This document shows positions 1 to 9,396 of a stretch of DNA of 64,000 nt, one piece after another. The notes below the pieces were generated by a model that was given only the letters and a program-made list of their open reading frames with translations, had not been told where the DNA came from and searched no databases. This stretch comes from an uncultured Parvularculaceae bacterium (GTDB taxonomy: Bacteria; Pseudomonadota; Alphaproteobacteria; Caulobacterales; Parvularculaceae), in NCBI GenBank assembly GCA_947259375.1, contig CAMYLZ010000025.1, forward strand, positions 248,001 to 312,000. Direction: 5' to 3'. The first letter of the stretch is position 1, and the number at the start of each line of letters is the position of its first letter. A program made the translations under genes and the position numbers.

Positions 1-1063
1 CCGGCACCCATTTAAAATTGGCGGGGCTGGTCAGCTCGCTTGAGGCGATGGAATAGTTCGGCGCGCTATTGAACGCGTCGTACATTTCCGACTCTTGAGC
101 GTTTTCCTGATCGCTGTAATCGGACGGGATATCCAAATAGGCGTTGAGATCGGCCGAAGACAACGAGCCGCCCGGCGGAATGTCGAGTTCGTCCAGCGGA
201 TAAGGGCGTGACTCGACGCAGCCGCGCCAGTCGGTTCCTGGCAGGGATTCATAAAGGTCGAAATGGTTGACCTTGGTGTTCATGTCGATATTGCCGTTAT
301 TGTCGACATGGAAAAAGCGCCGGCCGTGATAATAGGCGTTGGCGCTGGTGTCGGCCCATTCATTGGACCAGCTTGCGGCGCCGCCCGGATTGACATTGGC
401 GTTGAACGGCACGACGCCGATCTTGATGTTTTCGCTGGTGTCGTCAGACCCGTACATGACGTCAAGCATCGTATCGACGGAGTCTTTCAAGCTGGTGATC
501 TTTTTCTTGCCGTCTATTGATTGGTTCATGGAGCCGGTGACGTCGAGCACGAGCGCAAGCTCGATGCGGCCGGAGCCTTTCTTGGTAATTTCAACGCATT
601 TATCGATGTCGAGATTATGAATGCCGGCAACGCCCAGCAGATAGGTGTTGATCTTGCCGGAAATGCAAGTGCCGATGATGGCGTCGTCATTCAGGGCAAA
701 GACGATGTTCCAGCCGGGCTCCAGGCTGGTTTCATAATCGAAATTGGCTTCGAAAAACTTCCGGCCATAGTCCTTGAGCTCCGCTTCCGTCAGGTCGGGA
801 TTGGTCGCCGCCAACTGGGCGAGGGCGAGGCTCGCGGCGTCCATGGATTCGACCATGTCGGCGCGCACCGCATTCCAGCGGGAATAATCCACTGCGCCGC
901 CTGCGAAAAGGAAAAGGACAGTCGTCATGAAGGCAAACAGGAAGACGATGTTCCCGTTGCGATCGCGACCGAAACGTTTGACTAACGACGTGAACGGACG
1001 GGGTTTGCGTTTTGCAATTCCATCCTTGGTGCTGCCGTCTACACCGGCATGTTGGACCAGCAT
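1..1063 (-). CDS. TadG-like pilus assembly protein with vWA domain (3' end outside window)
   Basis: 354 codons are visible; the C-terminus lies beyond the window edge. The ATG at 1063 follows GGGGAG at good spacing. A basic N-terminus leads into one membrane segment at about residues 38-57 with the TadE/TadG pattern (GNIVFLFAF...GGAVDYSRW). A von Willebrand A domain starts near residue 170 with a MIDAS-type motif LVLDVTGSM (D174). Family knowledge: TadG-type proteins sit in the inner membrane with the bulk periplasmic and take part in Tad (Flp) pilus assembly or anchoring. No other tad gene is visible, so any tad operon would lie to the left or elsewhere. The following gene is divergent. The family is clear; the exact role is inferred. 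Confidence 0.85.
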   Translation of the reverse strand, partial: MLVQHAGVDGSTKDGIAKRKPRPFTSLVKRFGRDRNGNIVFLFAFMTTVLFLFAGGAVDYSRWNAVRADMVESMDAASLALAQLAATNPDLTEAELKDYGRKFFEANFDYETSLEPGWNIVFALNDDAIIGTCISGKINTYLLGVAGIHNLDIDKCVEITKKGSGRIELALVLDVTGSMNQSIDGKKKITSLKDSVDTMLDVMYGSDDTSENIKIGVVPFNANVNPGGAASWSNEWADTSANAYYHGRRFFHVDNNGNIDMNTKVNHFDLYESLPGTDWRGCVESRPYPLDELDIPPGGSLSSADLNAYLDIPSDYSDQENAQESEMYDAFNSAPNYSIASSELTSPANFKWVP

Positions 1064-1619
1064 AGGATACTCCCCGCATCTAAACTCGTGCAGCGTGGAT
1101 GATGCGGGGCTGTCGTTAAGGCGGCGTAAGGAAAGTTAGTTAATAGGCAAAGAAACTTCACAATTTTATCAAACCCGGAAAGCGGCTGGAAATCACTCGC
1201 TCAGCGCGGGTTTGATGCGATGAAGCGCAAGATTGGCGTTAAGATACATAGCGCAAGCGCTTCTTTGACGGGTGTTGCGCGTTTCGAATCGGTGGTGATG
1301 CTGGCGCGGCGGCGCGCAAGGCTAGCGTTAATATCCACACCGTCCGACGCTTTCGCGCATTTTGCAAAAGGCCGCCTGATAATATCGGCGAGCGACGACC
1401 TTAAGGGCGCTCGATCATGGGGTTGGCAGGCGGATTGTTGCAACTAATCCAATCGCTTGGCGGGCAACCTGCAAGTCTTTTCTGAATGGCGGCGCGGGAA
1501 TCGGAATGGGCGGTCGCGCCAGGCGGTTTCGGGGGATAAGATTTTGGCGCGGCGCGGCGCCCATTTGGTTGCAAACCGTGCTATTAACGATATTCGCAGT
1601 TTCGGGATGGAGGGGAGCC
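1064..1619. other. Divergent intergenic region, no gene supported
   Basis: This 556-base gap separates the divergent TadG-like and LysM genes and must hold both promoters. A short AT-richer stretch (about 1130-1170) lies upstream of the TadG-like gene. Open frames here have no ribosome site and no protein-like composition. I could not assign a defined promoter or operator. Confidence 0.5.
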
Positions 1620-2603
1620 ATGGGATCCGCGCTTTTGATGAAACGCGCCGCGATGGGCATCGCGCTTGCGGCCGGGTTGTGCGCGGCGACGCCGGCGGTG
1701 GCCGGACGTTGCGGCCATAGCTATGCGGTTGATGCGCCGACAACGCTGTCGAAGGTGGCGCGGGCTTGCAATGTTTCCTATGCGGCGCTCCTTGAGGCCA
1801 ATCGCGGGGTGGATCCGGGCAATGTGCGTCCGGGCCAGCATCTTGCCATACCGGACGAGGTTGCCGATGCCAGCGAGATCGCCGCGCCGGCGAGCGACGC
1901 GGCGGCGGACAAGCCGTCGCAAATCGCGCATCCTTATATCTCAGCGCGGCCGGAAAGCGCCTATTCGACCTATTTTGATGGCGGCGCGGGCGTTCAGCCG
2001 GTCAATGCGCGGGCGCCGAGCGCCTCGGCGACCTATTTTGACTCGATCGGCATGCCGATCCATGCGCGCAGTTCGCGCCTCAGCTATCAAAAGCTTTCCG
2101 CCGCGCGGATCAGGAACGCCGGCATAGCGCGCGTGCCGATCGTTATCGCGCCGACGCCGCTCAATCGTGCTGGCGTTGCGGAGACCGTCAGCGCCTATCC
2201 GACGCCCCTGATGGAATGCGCGGTGCTGCGCCGGCAGGCCGACGGCAAGATCAGGCAGGTGCGTGAAGTCAAACCCGCGCCGGAGGGCGTTCAGCCGCCG
2301 GCGCATTGCGTCGCGTTCGAAAGCGCCGCCCCTGACGGCGCTATTTTGACGCGCGGCGCGGAACGGGCCCATGGCGGCGAGGAAAACCTCATGTTGTTTC
2401 GCGGCTTTGTCAGCCATGTAAGCGAAGAGTGCGTTACGCTTGAGGCCGATGACGGTTCGATCTGGCGACTGGGCGCGCCTGATTCCGCCGGCGAACTGCT
2501 CGGCAAGGACGCGACGGTCTGGGCGACAGCAGCGGATTCGAGGCTTTGCGATGGGCTGGTTCTCGATCACGCGGTGTACGCCGAACGGCTTTACGGCCGT
2601 TGA
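1620..2603 (+). CDS. Secreted LysM-domain protein
   Basis: 327 residues. The ATG at 1620 was chosen because GGGGAG lies just upstream and it gives a clean signal peptide (basic start, alanine-rich core, likely cut after PAVA near residue 28); the frame is open further upstream but without a ribosome site. A single LysM module follows directly (about residues 30-76, ending GNVRPGQHLAIP). LysM binds N-acetylglucosamine in peptidoglycan. The remaining 250 residues are low-complexity Ala/Pro-rich sequence and a C-terminal region around residues 230-325 with no recognised catalytic motif. It is probably a periplasmic cell-wall-bound protein of unknown function. Confidence 0.75.
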   Translation: MGSALLMKRAAMGIALAAGLCAATPAVAGRCGHSYAVDAPTTLSKVARACNVSYAALLEANRGVDPGNVRPGQHLAIPDEVADASEIAAPASDAAADKPSQIAHPYISARPESAYSTYFDGGAGVQPVNARAPSASATYFDSIGMPIHARSSRLSYQKLSAARIRNAGIARVPIVIAPTPLNRAGVAETVSAYPTPLMECAVLRRQADGKIRQVREVKPAPEGVQPPAHCVAFESAAPDGAILTRGAERAHGGEENLMLFRGFVSHVSEECVTLEADDGSIWRLGAPDSAGELLGKDATVWATAADSRLCDGLVLDHAVYAERLYGR

Positions 2604-2710
2604 GGCGCCGGTTCTTGCCAGCGCCGTCTTTCATTCCGCCATTCAACGCAATGCGATTGCCGCGATTGCAATCACGCTAAATTCACGCGCGCAACAGGAG
2701 GCCCGGCGCC

Positions 2711-2872
2711 ATGACGAAATCCGTGACCGTCAATAATGAACACAGCTCGCTTGGCGTTTTGTGGCTCATCGGATGGCTATTCACCATCGGCTTTTTAAAG
2801 CTCGGCTTCTGGAAAGGCGCGCTGGGGCTCTTGATCTGGCCGTATTTCCTCGGCGTTCACTTCGCGCCTTGA
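2711..2872 (+). CDS. Small single-pass or hairpin membrane protein (53 aa)
   Basis: A 53-residue frame starts with ATG at 2711, nine bases after AGGAGG. The polar N-terminus (MTKSVTVNNEHSS) is followed by a continuous hydrophobic region (about residues 15-50) rich in W, F, G and L, interrupted by a lone Lys pair, so one long or two short membrane helices are likely. It ends ten bases before the convergent arsM-like gene. No family is recognised; the strong ribosome site and membrane-like composition are the reasons to call it a gene. Confidence 0.65.
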   Translation: MTKSVTVNNEHSSLGVLWLIGWLFTIGFLKLGFWKGALGLLIWPYFLGVHFAP

Positions 2873-2882
2873 CGCGCGACGC

Positions 2883-3932
2883 TCAGCAGCACGAACCGCT
2901 GGTCGCGGCCTCGGGCGCCTCTTCGCCAAAGGGCGATGAAGACCCGCAGCCGGGGAAAATGCCGTAATGGGTCGACCAGTCGCCGATGAAGTCGAAATGC
3001 GGCGCAAAGCGGGATTCATTCAGCATACGGTAGGTATTGCCGCACACCGGAAAGACCCGGCCTTTTTCGATGAAGTGATGATTGTCGAGCGCGAACGCTG
3101 TTTCGCTATGGGCGACGCCGCCCTTATAGATGACCGCCTGGCCGTAATCCTCACAAGCCGGTTCAAGTCCGTCGATCTTGAACAGCCGGTAAGTGGCTGA
3201 ATGAAACGCCGCCGGATCGAGTTTCGCCCGCAATTCCGGATTATTGACGCCAATCGGCCGGTCGCTCACCAGCCGCGGGTCGGCGAAGCCGGACGCTTTG
3301 GCGATATTCAAAAAGTCATTCCAGTAAAGTGCGCCGCCAAGGCATTCGCCTTGCGCCGCCGGGTCGTGGCGCACCTCTTCCGCAAGGCGCCGGTCGGCGT
3401 AGACATCGGCGAAATAAAGCTCGCCGCCCGGCTTCAGCAAGGCGTGCGCGGCGCGGAACACCGCCGCTTTGTCTTCGACGAGGTTAATCACGCAATTGGA
3501 AATGATGACGTCGAACGAGCCCGGATCAAGATCGAGATCGCCGAGCTTTTCAATGTCGCCTTCGAGGAAGGACACATTGGCGTAGCCAAACTTTTCTGCA
3601 TGCCAGTCGAGATGTTCGCGCGCGACGGCAAGTTGCTCCGGCGTCATGTCGACGCCGACAACCTCGCCGTCAGCGCCGGCAAGCTGGGCGAGGGCGTAAG
3701 CGTCCTGGCCGGAGCCCGAGCCAAGATCGAGAATGCGCGCGCCGTTTAGCGCCAGCGGAGCGATCAGGCCGCAGCCATAATAGCGCGCCTTGACTTCCGG
3801 ATGAATGTTTCGAAGCGCGGCCTTGAGGTGATCGGGCGTGCTTTCGATTGTGCAGCATGCATCGGTCTGCAAATCCGCCGTCGAAGCGAGCTTCTTGCCG
3901 TAATACTCTTTTACGTTGTCCTGGATGTTCAT
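2883..3932 (-). CDS. arsM: Arsenite S-adenosylmethionine methyltransferase (ArsM family)
   Basis: 349 residues. Residues 66-76 carry the SAM-binding motif I (LDLGSGSGQDA), followed by an acidic residue in VGVDM (about 95). Three cysteines match the arsenite-binding set of ArsM enzymes: C54, C147 (ISNCVINLV) and C197 (GECLGGALY); the last two are 50 apart as in the algal enzyme. A further Cys pair lies at 26-27 and the tail ends GSCC. The family methylates As(III) stepwise to volatile or less toxic species using thiols as reductant. No arsR, arsC or arsenite pump is nearby, so it stands alone here. The cytosolic location is inferred from the lack of a signal peptide. Confidence 0.85.
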   Translation of the reverse strand: MNIQDNVKEYYGKKLASTADLQTDACCTIESTPDHLKAALRNIHPEVKARYYGCGLIAPLALNGARILDLGSGSGQDAYALAQLAGADGEVVGVDMTPEQLAVAREHLDWHAEKFGYANVSFLEGDIEKLGDLDLDPGSFDVIISNCVINLVEDKAAVFRAAHALLKPGGELYFADVYADRRLAEEVRHDPAAQGECLGGALYWNDFLNIAKASGFADPRLVSDRPIGVNNPELRAKLDPAAFHSATYRLFKIDGLEPACEDYGQAVIYKGGVAHSETAFALDNHHFIEKGRVFPVCGNTYRMLNESRFAPHFDFIGDWSTHYGIFPGCGSSSPFGEEAPEAATSGSCC

Positions 3933-4120
3933 CTGTCCCGTCGCTTTGCGTCTGTCTTACCGGTTTCGTGCTGGAAAGAGCGGCTGATTTCAATTCGGTA
4001 TGCGCGTAATGCGCGTGAAAGTGAAGCTGCGTGAACATTGGCTTTATTGCGCCTTCAGGACGCCTCGCTTCCGCGCCATTCTGCGGTAAACTTCGCAATG
4101 TCAGCGGGGATGGAGTTCCG

Positions 4121-5047
4121 ATGCCGGTAGAAACGCTGAAATCGACGATCCGCCGCGGCGTAGAGGCGCGTCTCGACAAAGCCGCAAAAGCCTATCTTGG
4201 CGATCCGTCGCTGGCGCGGGTTGATTTCGCCGCGCCTGCAGGCGAGCCGGCGCTGGTCGGTCCGAACTCGGTTTCATGGCGGATATTCAAAAACCCGGTG
4301 ACGTTGTTCATTGGCGGCGTGGCGGCAGTCATCCTTGAACTTGCTGAACCGCGCGTGCGTTCCGGGGTGTGGGACAATACGAGCTTCAGAACCGACCCCG
4401 TCCGGCGTCTCAAGCGCACCGGGCTCGCCGCCATGGTCACTGTTTATGGCGCGCGCAGCATCGCCGAGCAGATGATCGCCGACGTCAATCGCCGCCACGG
4501 GCGCGTCGCCGGCGTGACGCCTGACGGCGCGCCTTATGCGGCGAGCGATCCGGCGCTGTTGTGCTGGGTGCAGGCGACGGCGGCCTTCGGTTTCATGGAA
4601 AGCTATTCGGCTTATGCCGCGCCGTTGAGCGATGACGAACGCGGCTGTTATTACGCCGAAGGGCGCGCCGCCGCGCTGCTTTATGGCGCAAGAGACGCGC
4701 CCTGTTCGCGGGCTGGGGAAAAAGCGCTGTTTGCTGAAATGCTTCCCAATCTGGAGCCGTCCGACATAATTTTCGAATTCCTCGCCATCATGAAAAAGGC
4801 CGGCGCCTTTCCGCAGCCCGCCCAACTCGCACAGCATTCGCTGGTGCGCGCGGCGGTCGATATCGTGCCTGGCGACATGCGCGAGCGCCTCGGGTTGACG
4901 CGCCGCCATGGCCTGAGGCCGTTCGAGGCGCGCGTGGTTCGGCGCATGGCGCGCCGCGCCGATCGGCTGATCCTGCGCTCAAGCCCCGCGGTGCAGTCCT
5001 GCCTCAGGCTGGGACTGGCGGAGGATTATCTTTACGCCGCCCGATAG
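4121..5047 (+). CDS. DUF2236 / MpaB-like oxygenase family protein
   Basis: 308 residues from the ATG at 4121, which follows GGGGATGGAG; an in-frame ATG at 4031 lacks such a site. The central region has the family signature: NPVTLFIGGVAAVILELAEP (about residues 55-75), then VRRLKRTG and VYGARSIAEQMI. Relatives include latex-clearing and MpaB-type haem b oxygenases, but the DUF2236 group is mostly uncharacterised. Conserved histidines such as the one in VNRRHGRVAGV could serve as haem ligands, which is inference. It is flanked by unrelated genes and convergent with the FG-GAP protein gene. Confidence 0.7.
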   Translation: MPVETLKSTIRRGVEARLDKAAKAYLGDPSLARVDFAAPAGEPALVGPNSVSWRIFKNPVTLFIGGVAAVILELAEPRVRSGVWDNTSFRTDPVRRLKRTGLAAMVTVYGARSIAEQMIADVNRRHGRVAGVTPDGAPYAASDPALLCWVQATAAFGFMESYSAYAAPLSDDERGCYYAEGRAAALLYGARDAPCSRAGEKALFAEMLPNLEPSDIIFEFLAIMKKAGAFPQPAQLAQHSLVRAAVDIVPGDMRERLGLTRRHGLRPFEARVVRRMARRADRLILRSSPAVQSCLRLGLAEDYLYAAR

Positions 5048-5086
5048 ACGCGCGATCCTGCTGTGAGAAATCCTCCGTATCGCGCC

Positions 5087-6379
5087 TTATTGTTGCGCGC
5101 TGTTGAGGTCGGTCAGCTCGAACATATAGGCGCTGCCGGTGCGTCCGGACGGCGCAAAGATGGGGGTTGGCGCGCCAATCAGCACGGAATGTCCGGAGAG
5201 CGAAACGCTCCAGCCGAAAAGATCGCCCGGCTGGCCGTCGGCAGGGGCGAATTTGTCCGTTTGCCGCCACATATCCCCTGAACGCTCGTAAAAGTAAGCC
5301 GCACCGGAATCATCGCCATGTTCGTCAACGCCATTGGCGGTGATCACCGCAACATCGCCTGACAAGGCGATGTTGTAGCCAAAGAAATCGCCGGCCTCGC
5401 CATCCGCGTCGGTGAGCTTCGCGCTTTGGGTCCACTCGTTTCCTGATCGGTCGAACACATAGACCGCGCCAGTTTCGGCGCCCCTGACATCGTCATCGTC
5501 ACGGCGCGCGCTGATCATCGCCGTGTCGCCTGACAGCGCCATTCTGACGCCGAATATATCGCCGGCGGCGCCGTCCGAGGCGGTAAGTTTTGCCTGTTCT
5601 TTCCAGACGCCGCCGGTGCGGGCGAACACATAAGCCGCCCCGGAGCTCTCGCCATGATCGTCATCAAGGTCGGCGCCGATCACGGCCGTGTCGCCGGAAA
5701 GCGCCAAGCCGATGCCGAAAACATCGCCAGGTGCGCCGTCGCTAGCGGTCAGTTTCGCCTGTTGCGTCCAGGCGGCGCCCGACCGGGTGAACACATAGAC
5801 GGCCCCGGCGTTTTCTCCTTTGGCGTTGTCATGGGGCGCGCCAATCATCGCCGTGTCGCCGGAGATTGCAACGAAATAGCCGAACCAGGAACCGGGCGCG
5901 CCGTCGGCGGCGGTCAGTTTGGCTTGCTCCGTCCAGCCGGCCTTTGTGCGCGTGAAAACATAAGCGGAACCGGAATCCTCGCCCTTGTCGTCATCGAGGC
6001 GCGCGCCGATGATCGCTATGTCCCCTGCGAGCGCGACCGAGCCGCCGAATGTATCGTTCGACGCGCCGTCGCTGGCGGTGAGCTTGGCCTGTAGCACCCA
6101 TGCATTTCCGGAACGGGCGAAGACATAGGCTGAACCGGCGTCCGCGCCTTTGATGTCGTCATCATCCTGCAAAGCGCTGATGAGGGCGGTATCGCCGGAC
6201 AGTGCGACGCCAAAGCCGAAAAAATCATTCGCCGCCGCGTCCTTCGGTGCGAATTTCGTCGCCTCTTCAATTTGGGCGTCGGCGGCCGCGCCATCGCATT
6301 CGCCAATACCGCCGATCAGTGCGAGGGCGAGCATGGCGGGCGATAGAAATGCGGCTGTCATTGGCGGTATCCCATGCAT
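5087..6379 (-). CDS. Secreted FG-GAP repeat protein
   Basis: 430 residues (ATG at 6379; a second in-frame ATG at 6361 also works). A hydrophobic N-terminus (LSPAMLALALIGGIGEC) is a signal peptide, perhaps with a lipobox-like Cys. The remainder is seven tandem repeats of about 48-50 residues, each of the form AKLTASDGAPGDxFGxxxALSGDTAxIGAxxDDDxGxxSGAAYVFxRxGxxW. FG-GAP repeats build a beta-propeller, as in integrin alpha chains, and D-rich loops in such repeats bind calcium; seven copies would close one propeller. The repetition is visible in the DNA as well. It is probably an extracellular or surface protein; the partner is unknown. Confidence 0.8.
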   Translation of the reverse strand: MHGIPPMTAAFLSPAMLALALIGGIGECDGAAADAQIEEATKFAPKDAAANDFFGFGVALSGDTALISALQDDDDIKGADAGSAYVFARSGNAWVLQAKLTASDGASNDTFGGSVALAGDIAIIGARLDDDKGEDSGSAYVFTRTKAGWTEQAKLTAADGAPGSWFGYFVAISGDTAMIGAPHDNAKGENAGAVYVFTRSGAAWTQQAKLTASDGAPGDVFGIGLALSGDTAVIGADLDDDHGESSGAAYVFARTGGVWKEQAKLTASDGAAGDIFGVRMALSGDTAMISARRDDDDVRGAETGAVYVFDRSGNEWTQSAKLTDADGEAGDFFGYNIALSGDVAVITANGVDEHGDDSGAAYFYERSGDMWRQTDKFAPADGQPGDLFGWSVSLSGHSVLIGAPTPIFAPSGRTGSAYMFELTDLNSAQQ

Positions 6380-6633
6380 CAGACGGCGGTGGAGGCGCGG
6401 AAGGTTTCACGGTGACGAAATTGGCGAGCGTATTGTGACGCGCCGGCCGGGCGCGATGCAAGCCGCGCAGCGCTGCGGCCGGCGTTTCTGCATCGGCTAA
6501 TCGCATCATGGGTCCAGCAACGACAAACGCCGCCATCCGGCCATTACCCATTTCGGTGCGGCCGAGGGGAAGTATTTGCGCCAACCGGTCAACCGGACTA
6601 AGGATGCGGCGACTTCAACGCCGATGGAACCGA

Positions 6634-9378
6634 ATGACCGTCATCTCCCCTGAAATCGTCGCCGAACACGGGCTTGCGCCTGAAGAATATGAACGCATCA
6701 AGACCCATATGGGCCGAGAGCCCAATCTGGTGGAGCTTGGCATCTTCTCCGTCATGTGGTCGGAGCACTGTTCTTACAAATCTTCGCGCCGGCACTTGAA
6801 AAAACTGCCCACAAGCGCGCCCTGGGTGATCTGCGGGCCGGGCGAGAATGCCGGGGTCATCGATATCGGCAGCAATAGCGAGGGAACGCCGCTCGCCGCC
6901 ATCTTCAAGATGGAAAGCCACAATCATCCGAGCTTCATCGAGCCATATCAGGGTGCGGCGACCGGCGTCGGCGGCATCATGCGCGACGTCTTCACCATGG
7001 GCGCGCGCCCTGTCGCGAATATGAACGCCTTGCGCTTTGGCGACTGGTCGCATGCGAAAACCCGTCACCTGGTCGCCGGCGTCGTTAGCGGCATTGGCGG
7101 TTATGGCAATTGCATGGGCGTGCCGACGGTCGGCGGCGAGACCAATTTTGACGCCGGTTATAATGGCAATATTCTCGTCAACGCCATGACGGTGGGCGTC
7201 GCCGAAAAAGCGAAAATTTTCTATTCGGCGGCTCGCGGGTCCGGGAACCCGGTTGTTTATGTGGGCTCCAAGACCGGCCGCGACGGCATTCACGGCGCGA
7301 CCATGGCGTCATCGGAATTTGACGACGCCTCGCACGAAAAGCGCCCGACCGTGCAAGTTGGCGATCCGTTTACGGAAAAACTCCTGCTCGAAGCCTGTCT
7401 TGAGTTGATGGCGTCGGACGCCATCATCGCCATTCAGGATATGGGGGCGGCGGGCCTTACCTCGTCTTCCGTTGAGATGGCGGCCAAGGGCGGCGGCGGC
7501 TTCGAGCTTGATCTCGACCATGTGCCGCAGCGCGAAGACGGCATGAACGCTTATGAGATGATGCTCTCAGAATCCCAGGAGCGCATGCTGATGGTGCTGA
7601 AGCCGGGCCGGGAAGATGCGGCGCGGGCGATCTTCGAAAAATGGGGCGTCGATTTCGCCGTCATCGGCGTGACGACGGATACGGGACGCCTGGTCATCAA
7701 GCATAAGGGCGAGACGGTCGCCGACATGCCGGTGCCGCCGCTCGCGGATGATGCGCCGAATTACGACCGGCCGTATGAGGCGCTTGAAAAGCCGGCGCCG
7801 CTTGCCGACCCGAGCGTGACCTATCGCGAGGCGGAAGCGGTGCTGAAAGCGCCCGGCAAGCCCGAAAGCGAGATGCGCGCCATTGCCCAAGCGTTGATCG
7901 CCGACCGTCTGGGCGACGCGGATCTCATTGGCGGGGTCGGCATGAGCGCGCTTGACGGCGAGGCGCGGGTCTATGTGCGCTCGAAGGCCGATGGCGTTGC
8001 TTTTGCGGGCTTTGAAGAAGCGGCGAAAAACCTCGCCGCCAGCGGCGTTGTTGAAACGGCCGAGGTTGAACAACGCGCGGAAACGCTTTCGCTGGCGGAA
8101 ACAGCAGGCGGCGACACCATGCTGACCGCGCTCGCCGCGCTGATGGCGACGCCTGACATGTGTTCGCGGGCCTGGATCTGGTCGCAATATGACCACACCG
8201 TCATGGGCGATACGATTATCGCGCCGGGCGGCGACGCCGCGCTTGTGCGCGTGCACGGATCAAATCGCGGTCTTGCGATTTCGACCGATGTAACGCCGCG
8301 CTATGTGAAGGCCGATCCGCATGAGGGCGGCAAGCAGGCGGTTGCCGAGACATATCGCAATATTTGCGCAACCGGGGCCGCGCCGCTCGCCATCACCAAT
8401 TGCCTCAATTTCGGCAATCCGGAGCGCCCGGAAATCATGGCGCAGTTTGTCGGCGCCATTGAGGGCATGGCTGAGGCTTGTGAGGCGCTGAATTATCCGG
8501 TCGTTTCCGGCAATGTCTCGCTTTATAATGAAACCAATGGCGCAGCGATTCCGCCGACGCCGGCGATCGGGGGCGTTGGCGTCATCGACGATGTCGCCAA
8601 GGCTGTATGCGTCAGCGGCGCGGAAGCCGGCGAGGAACTGATCGCCATTGGCGTCACGCGCGGTCATCTCGGCCAGTCGCTTTATATGCGCGAGCTTTTC
8701 GACATTACCGAGGGCGCGCCGCCGCCGGTCGATCTCGAAGCCGAGCGCAAAACCGGCGAGCTCATCCGTAAGCTGATTGATGAAGGGCTGATTACGGCCT
8801 GTCACGACGTTTCCGATGGCGGGCTACTGGTCGCAGCGGCGGAGATGGCGCTCGCCGCCGGTCGCGGGCTCAATCTCGCAACGCCGGTGAAAGCGCGCCG
8901 CGCCGCTTTCTGGTTCGGTGAGGATCAGGGGCGTTATCTTGTCGCCGCCGCGCCGGCGGGCGCCGATACGCTGCTCTTGAAAGCCGCAATGGCGGGCGTG
9001 CAGGCGTCGAAAATCGGCCGTTTTGGCGGACCGGACATCACCCTCGACGACAAGGATGCGCTCTCGCTTCTTGATTTGTCGGATATTTTTGAAGCTTCCC
9101 TGCCGGATTACATGAATGCAGAGACCAGGAAGGAGCGCGCCCCTATGCCCATGGCCGCCAATGACATCAAAACGCTTATCCTCGAAGCGCTGCCCGATGC
9201 GGAGATCGAGCTTGAAGACCTCGCCGGGGACAATGATCACTGGCGTGCGCGCATCATATCATCGGCCTTTAACGGCAAGTCCCGCGTCCAGCAGCATCAA
9301 TTGGTGTACAGAGCGCTGAAAGGGCGTATGGGCGGCGAGCTGCATGCGCTGGCGCTGGAGACGGAAGCAAAAGAATAG
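6634..9378 (+). CDS. purL: Phosphoribosylformylglycinamidine synthase fused in frame to a BolA domain
   Basis: 914 residues from the ATG at 6634 ([14 protein letters not shown]). Residues 1-837 are FGAM synthase II, the ATP-dependent step converting FGAR to FGAM in purine synthesis; clear blocks include [11 protein letters not shown] (41-51), ESHNHPS (94-100) and [12 protein letters not shown] (268-279). Residues about 394-494 are an extra segment absent from the short PurL proteins I know. Residues 838-914 are a complete BolA/YrbA-type domain ([18 protein letters not shown]...[13 protein letters not shown]). No stop separates the two. An AGGAAGGAG at 9127-9135 sits nine bases before an in-frame ATG at 9145, so free BolA could also be made. 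In related genomes purL, bolA and grxD are separate neighbours; here grxD is 9 kb away. Confidence 0.9.
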   Translation: MTVISPEIVAEHGLAPEEYERIKTHMGREPNLVELGIFSVMWSEHCSYKSSRRHLKKLPTSAPWVICGPGENAGVIDIGSNSEGTPLAAIFKMESHNHPSFIEPYQGAATGVGGIMRDVFTMGARPVANMNALRFGDWSHAKTRHLVAGVVSGIGGYGNCMGVPTVGGETNFDAGYNGNILVNAMTVGVAEKAKIFYSAARGSGNPVVYVGSKTGRDGIHGATMASSEFDDASHEKRPTVQVGDPFTEKLLLEACLELMASDAIIAIQDMGAAGLTSSSVEMAAKGGGGFELDLDHVPQREDGMNAYEMMLSESQERMLMVLKPGREDAARAIFEKWGVDFAVIGVTTDTGRLVIKHKGETVADMPVPPLADDAPNYDRPYEALEKPAPLADPSVTYREAEAVLKAPGKPESEMRAIAQALIADRLGDADLIGGVGMSALDGEARVYVRSKADGVAFAGFEEAAKNLAASGVVETAEVEQRAETLSLAETAGGDTMLTALAALMATPDMCSRAWIWSQYDHTVMGDTIIAPGGDAALVRVHGSNRGLAISTDVTPRYVKADPHEGGKQAVAETYRNICATGAAPLAITNCLNFGNPERPEIMAQFVGAIEGMAEACEALNYPVVSGNVSLYNETNGAAIPPTPAIGGVGVIDDVAKAVCVSGAEAGEELIAIGVTRGHLGQSLYMRELFDITEGAPPPVDLEAERKTGELIRKLIDEGLITACHDVSDGGLLVAAAEMALAAGRGLNLATPVKARRAAFWFGEDQGRYLVAAAPAGADTLLLKAAMAGVQASKIGRFGGPDITLDDKDALSLLDLSDIFEASLPDYMNAETRKERAPMPMAANDIKTLILEALPDAEIELEDLAGDNDHWRARIISSAFNGKSRVQQHQLVYRALKGRMGGELHALALETEAKE
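9127..9147 (+). promoter_or_regulatory. Internal ribosome-binding site and start for the BolA part
   Basis: AGGAAGGAG (9127-9135) precedes an in-frame ATG (9145) by nine bases, with a second ATG at 9151. This is as strong as any start in the window and lies inside the purL reading frame at the PurL/BolA border. It suggests that a 77-residue BolA is translated separately, alongside or instead of the fusion. Confidence 0.65.
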
Positions 9379-9396
9379 GCGCGAAGGCGAACCGCC

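Noticed and set aside
1201-1447. Short frames on both strands in the TadG-LysM spacer
   Set aside because: No ribosome site, no conservation signals and no hydrophobic or domain-like pattern.
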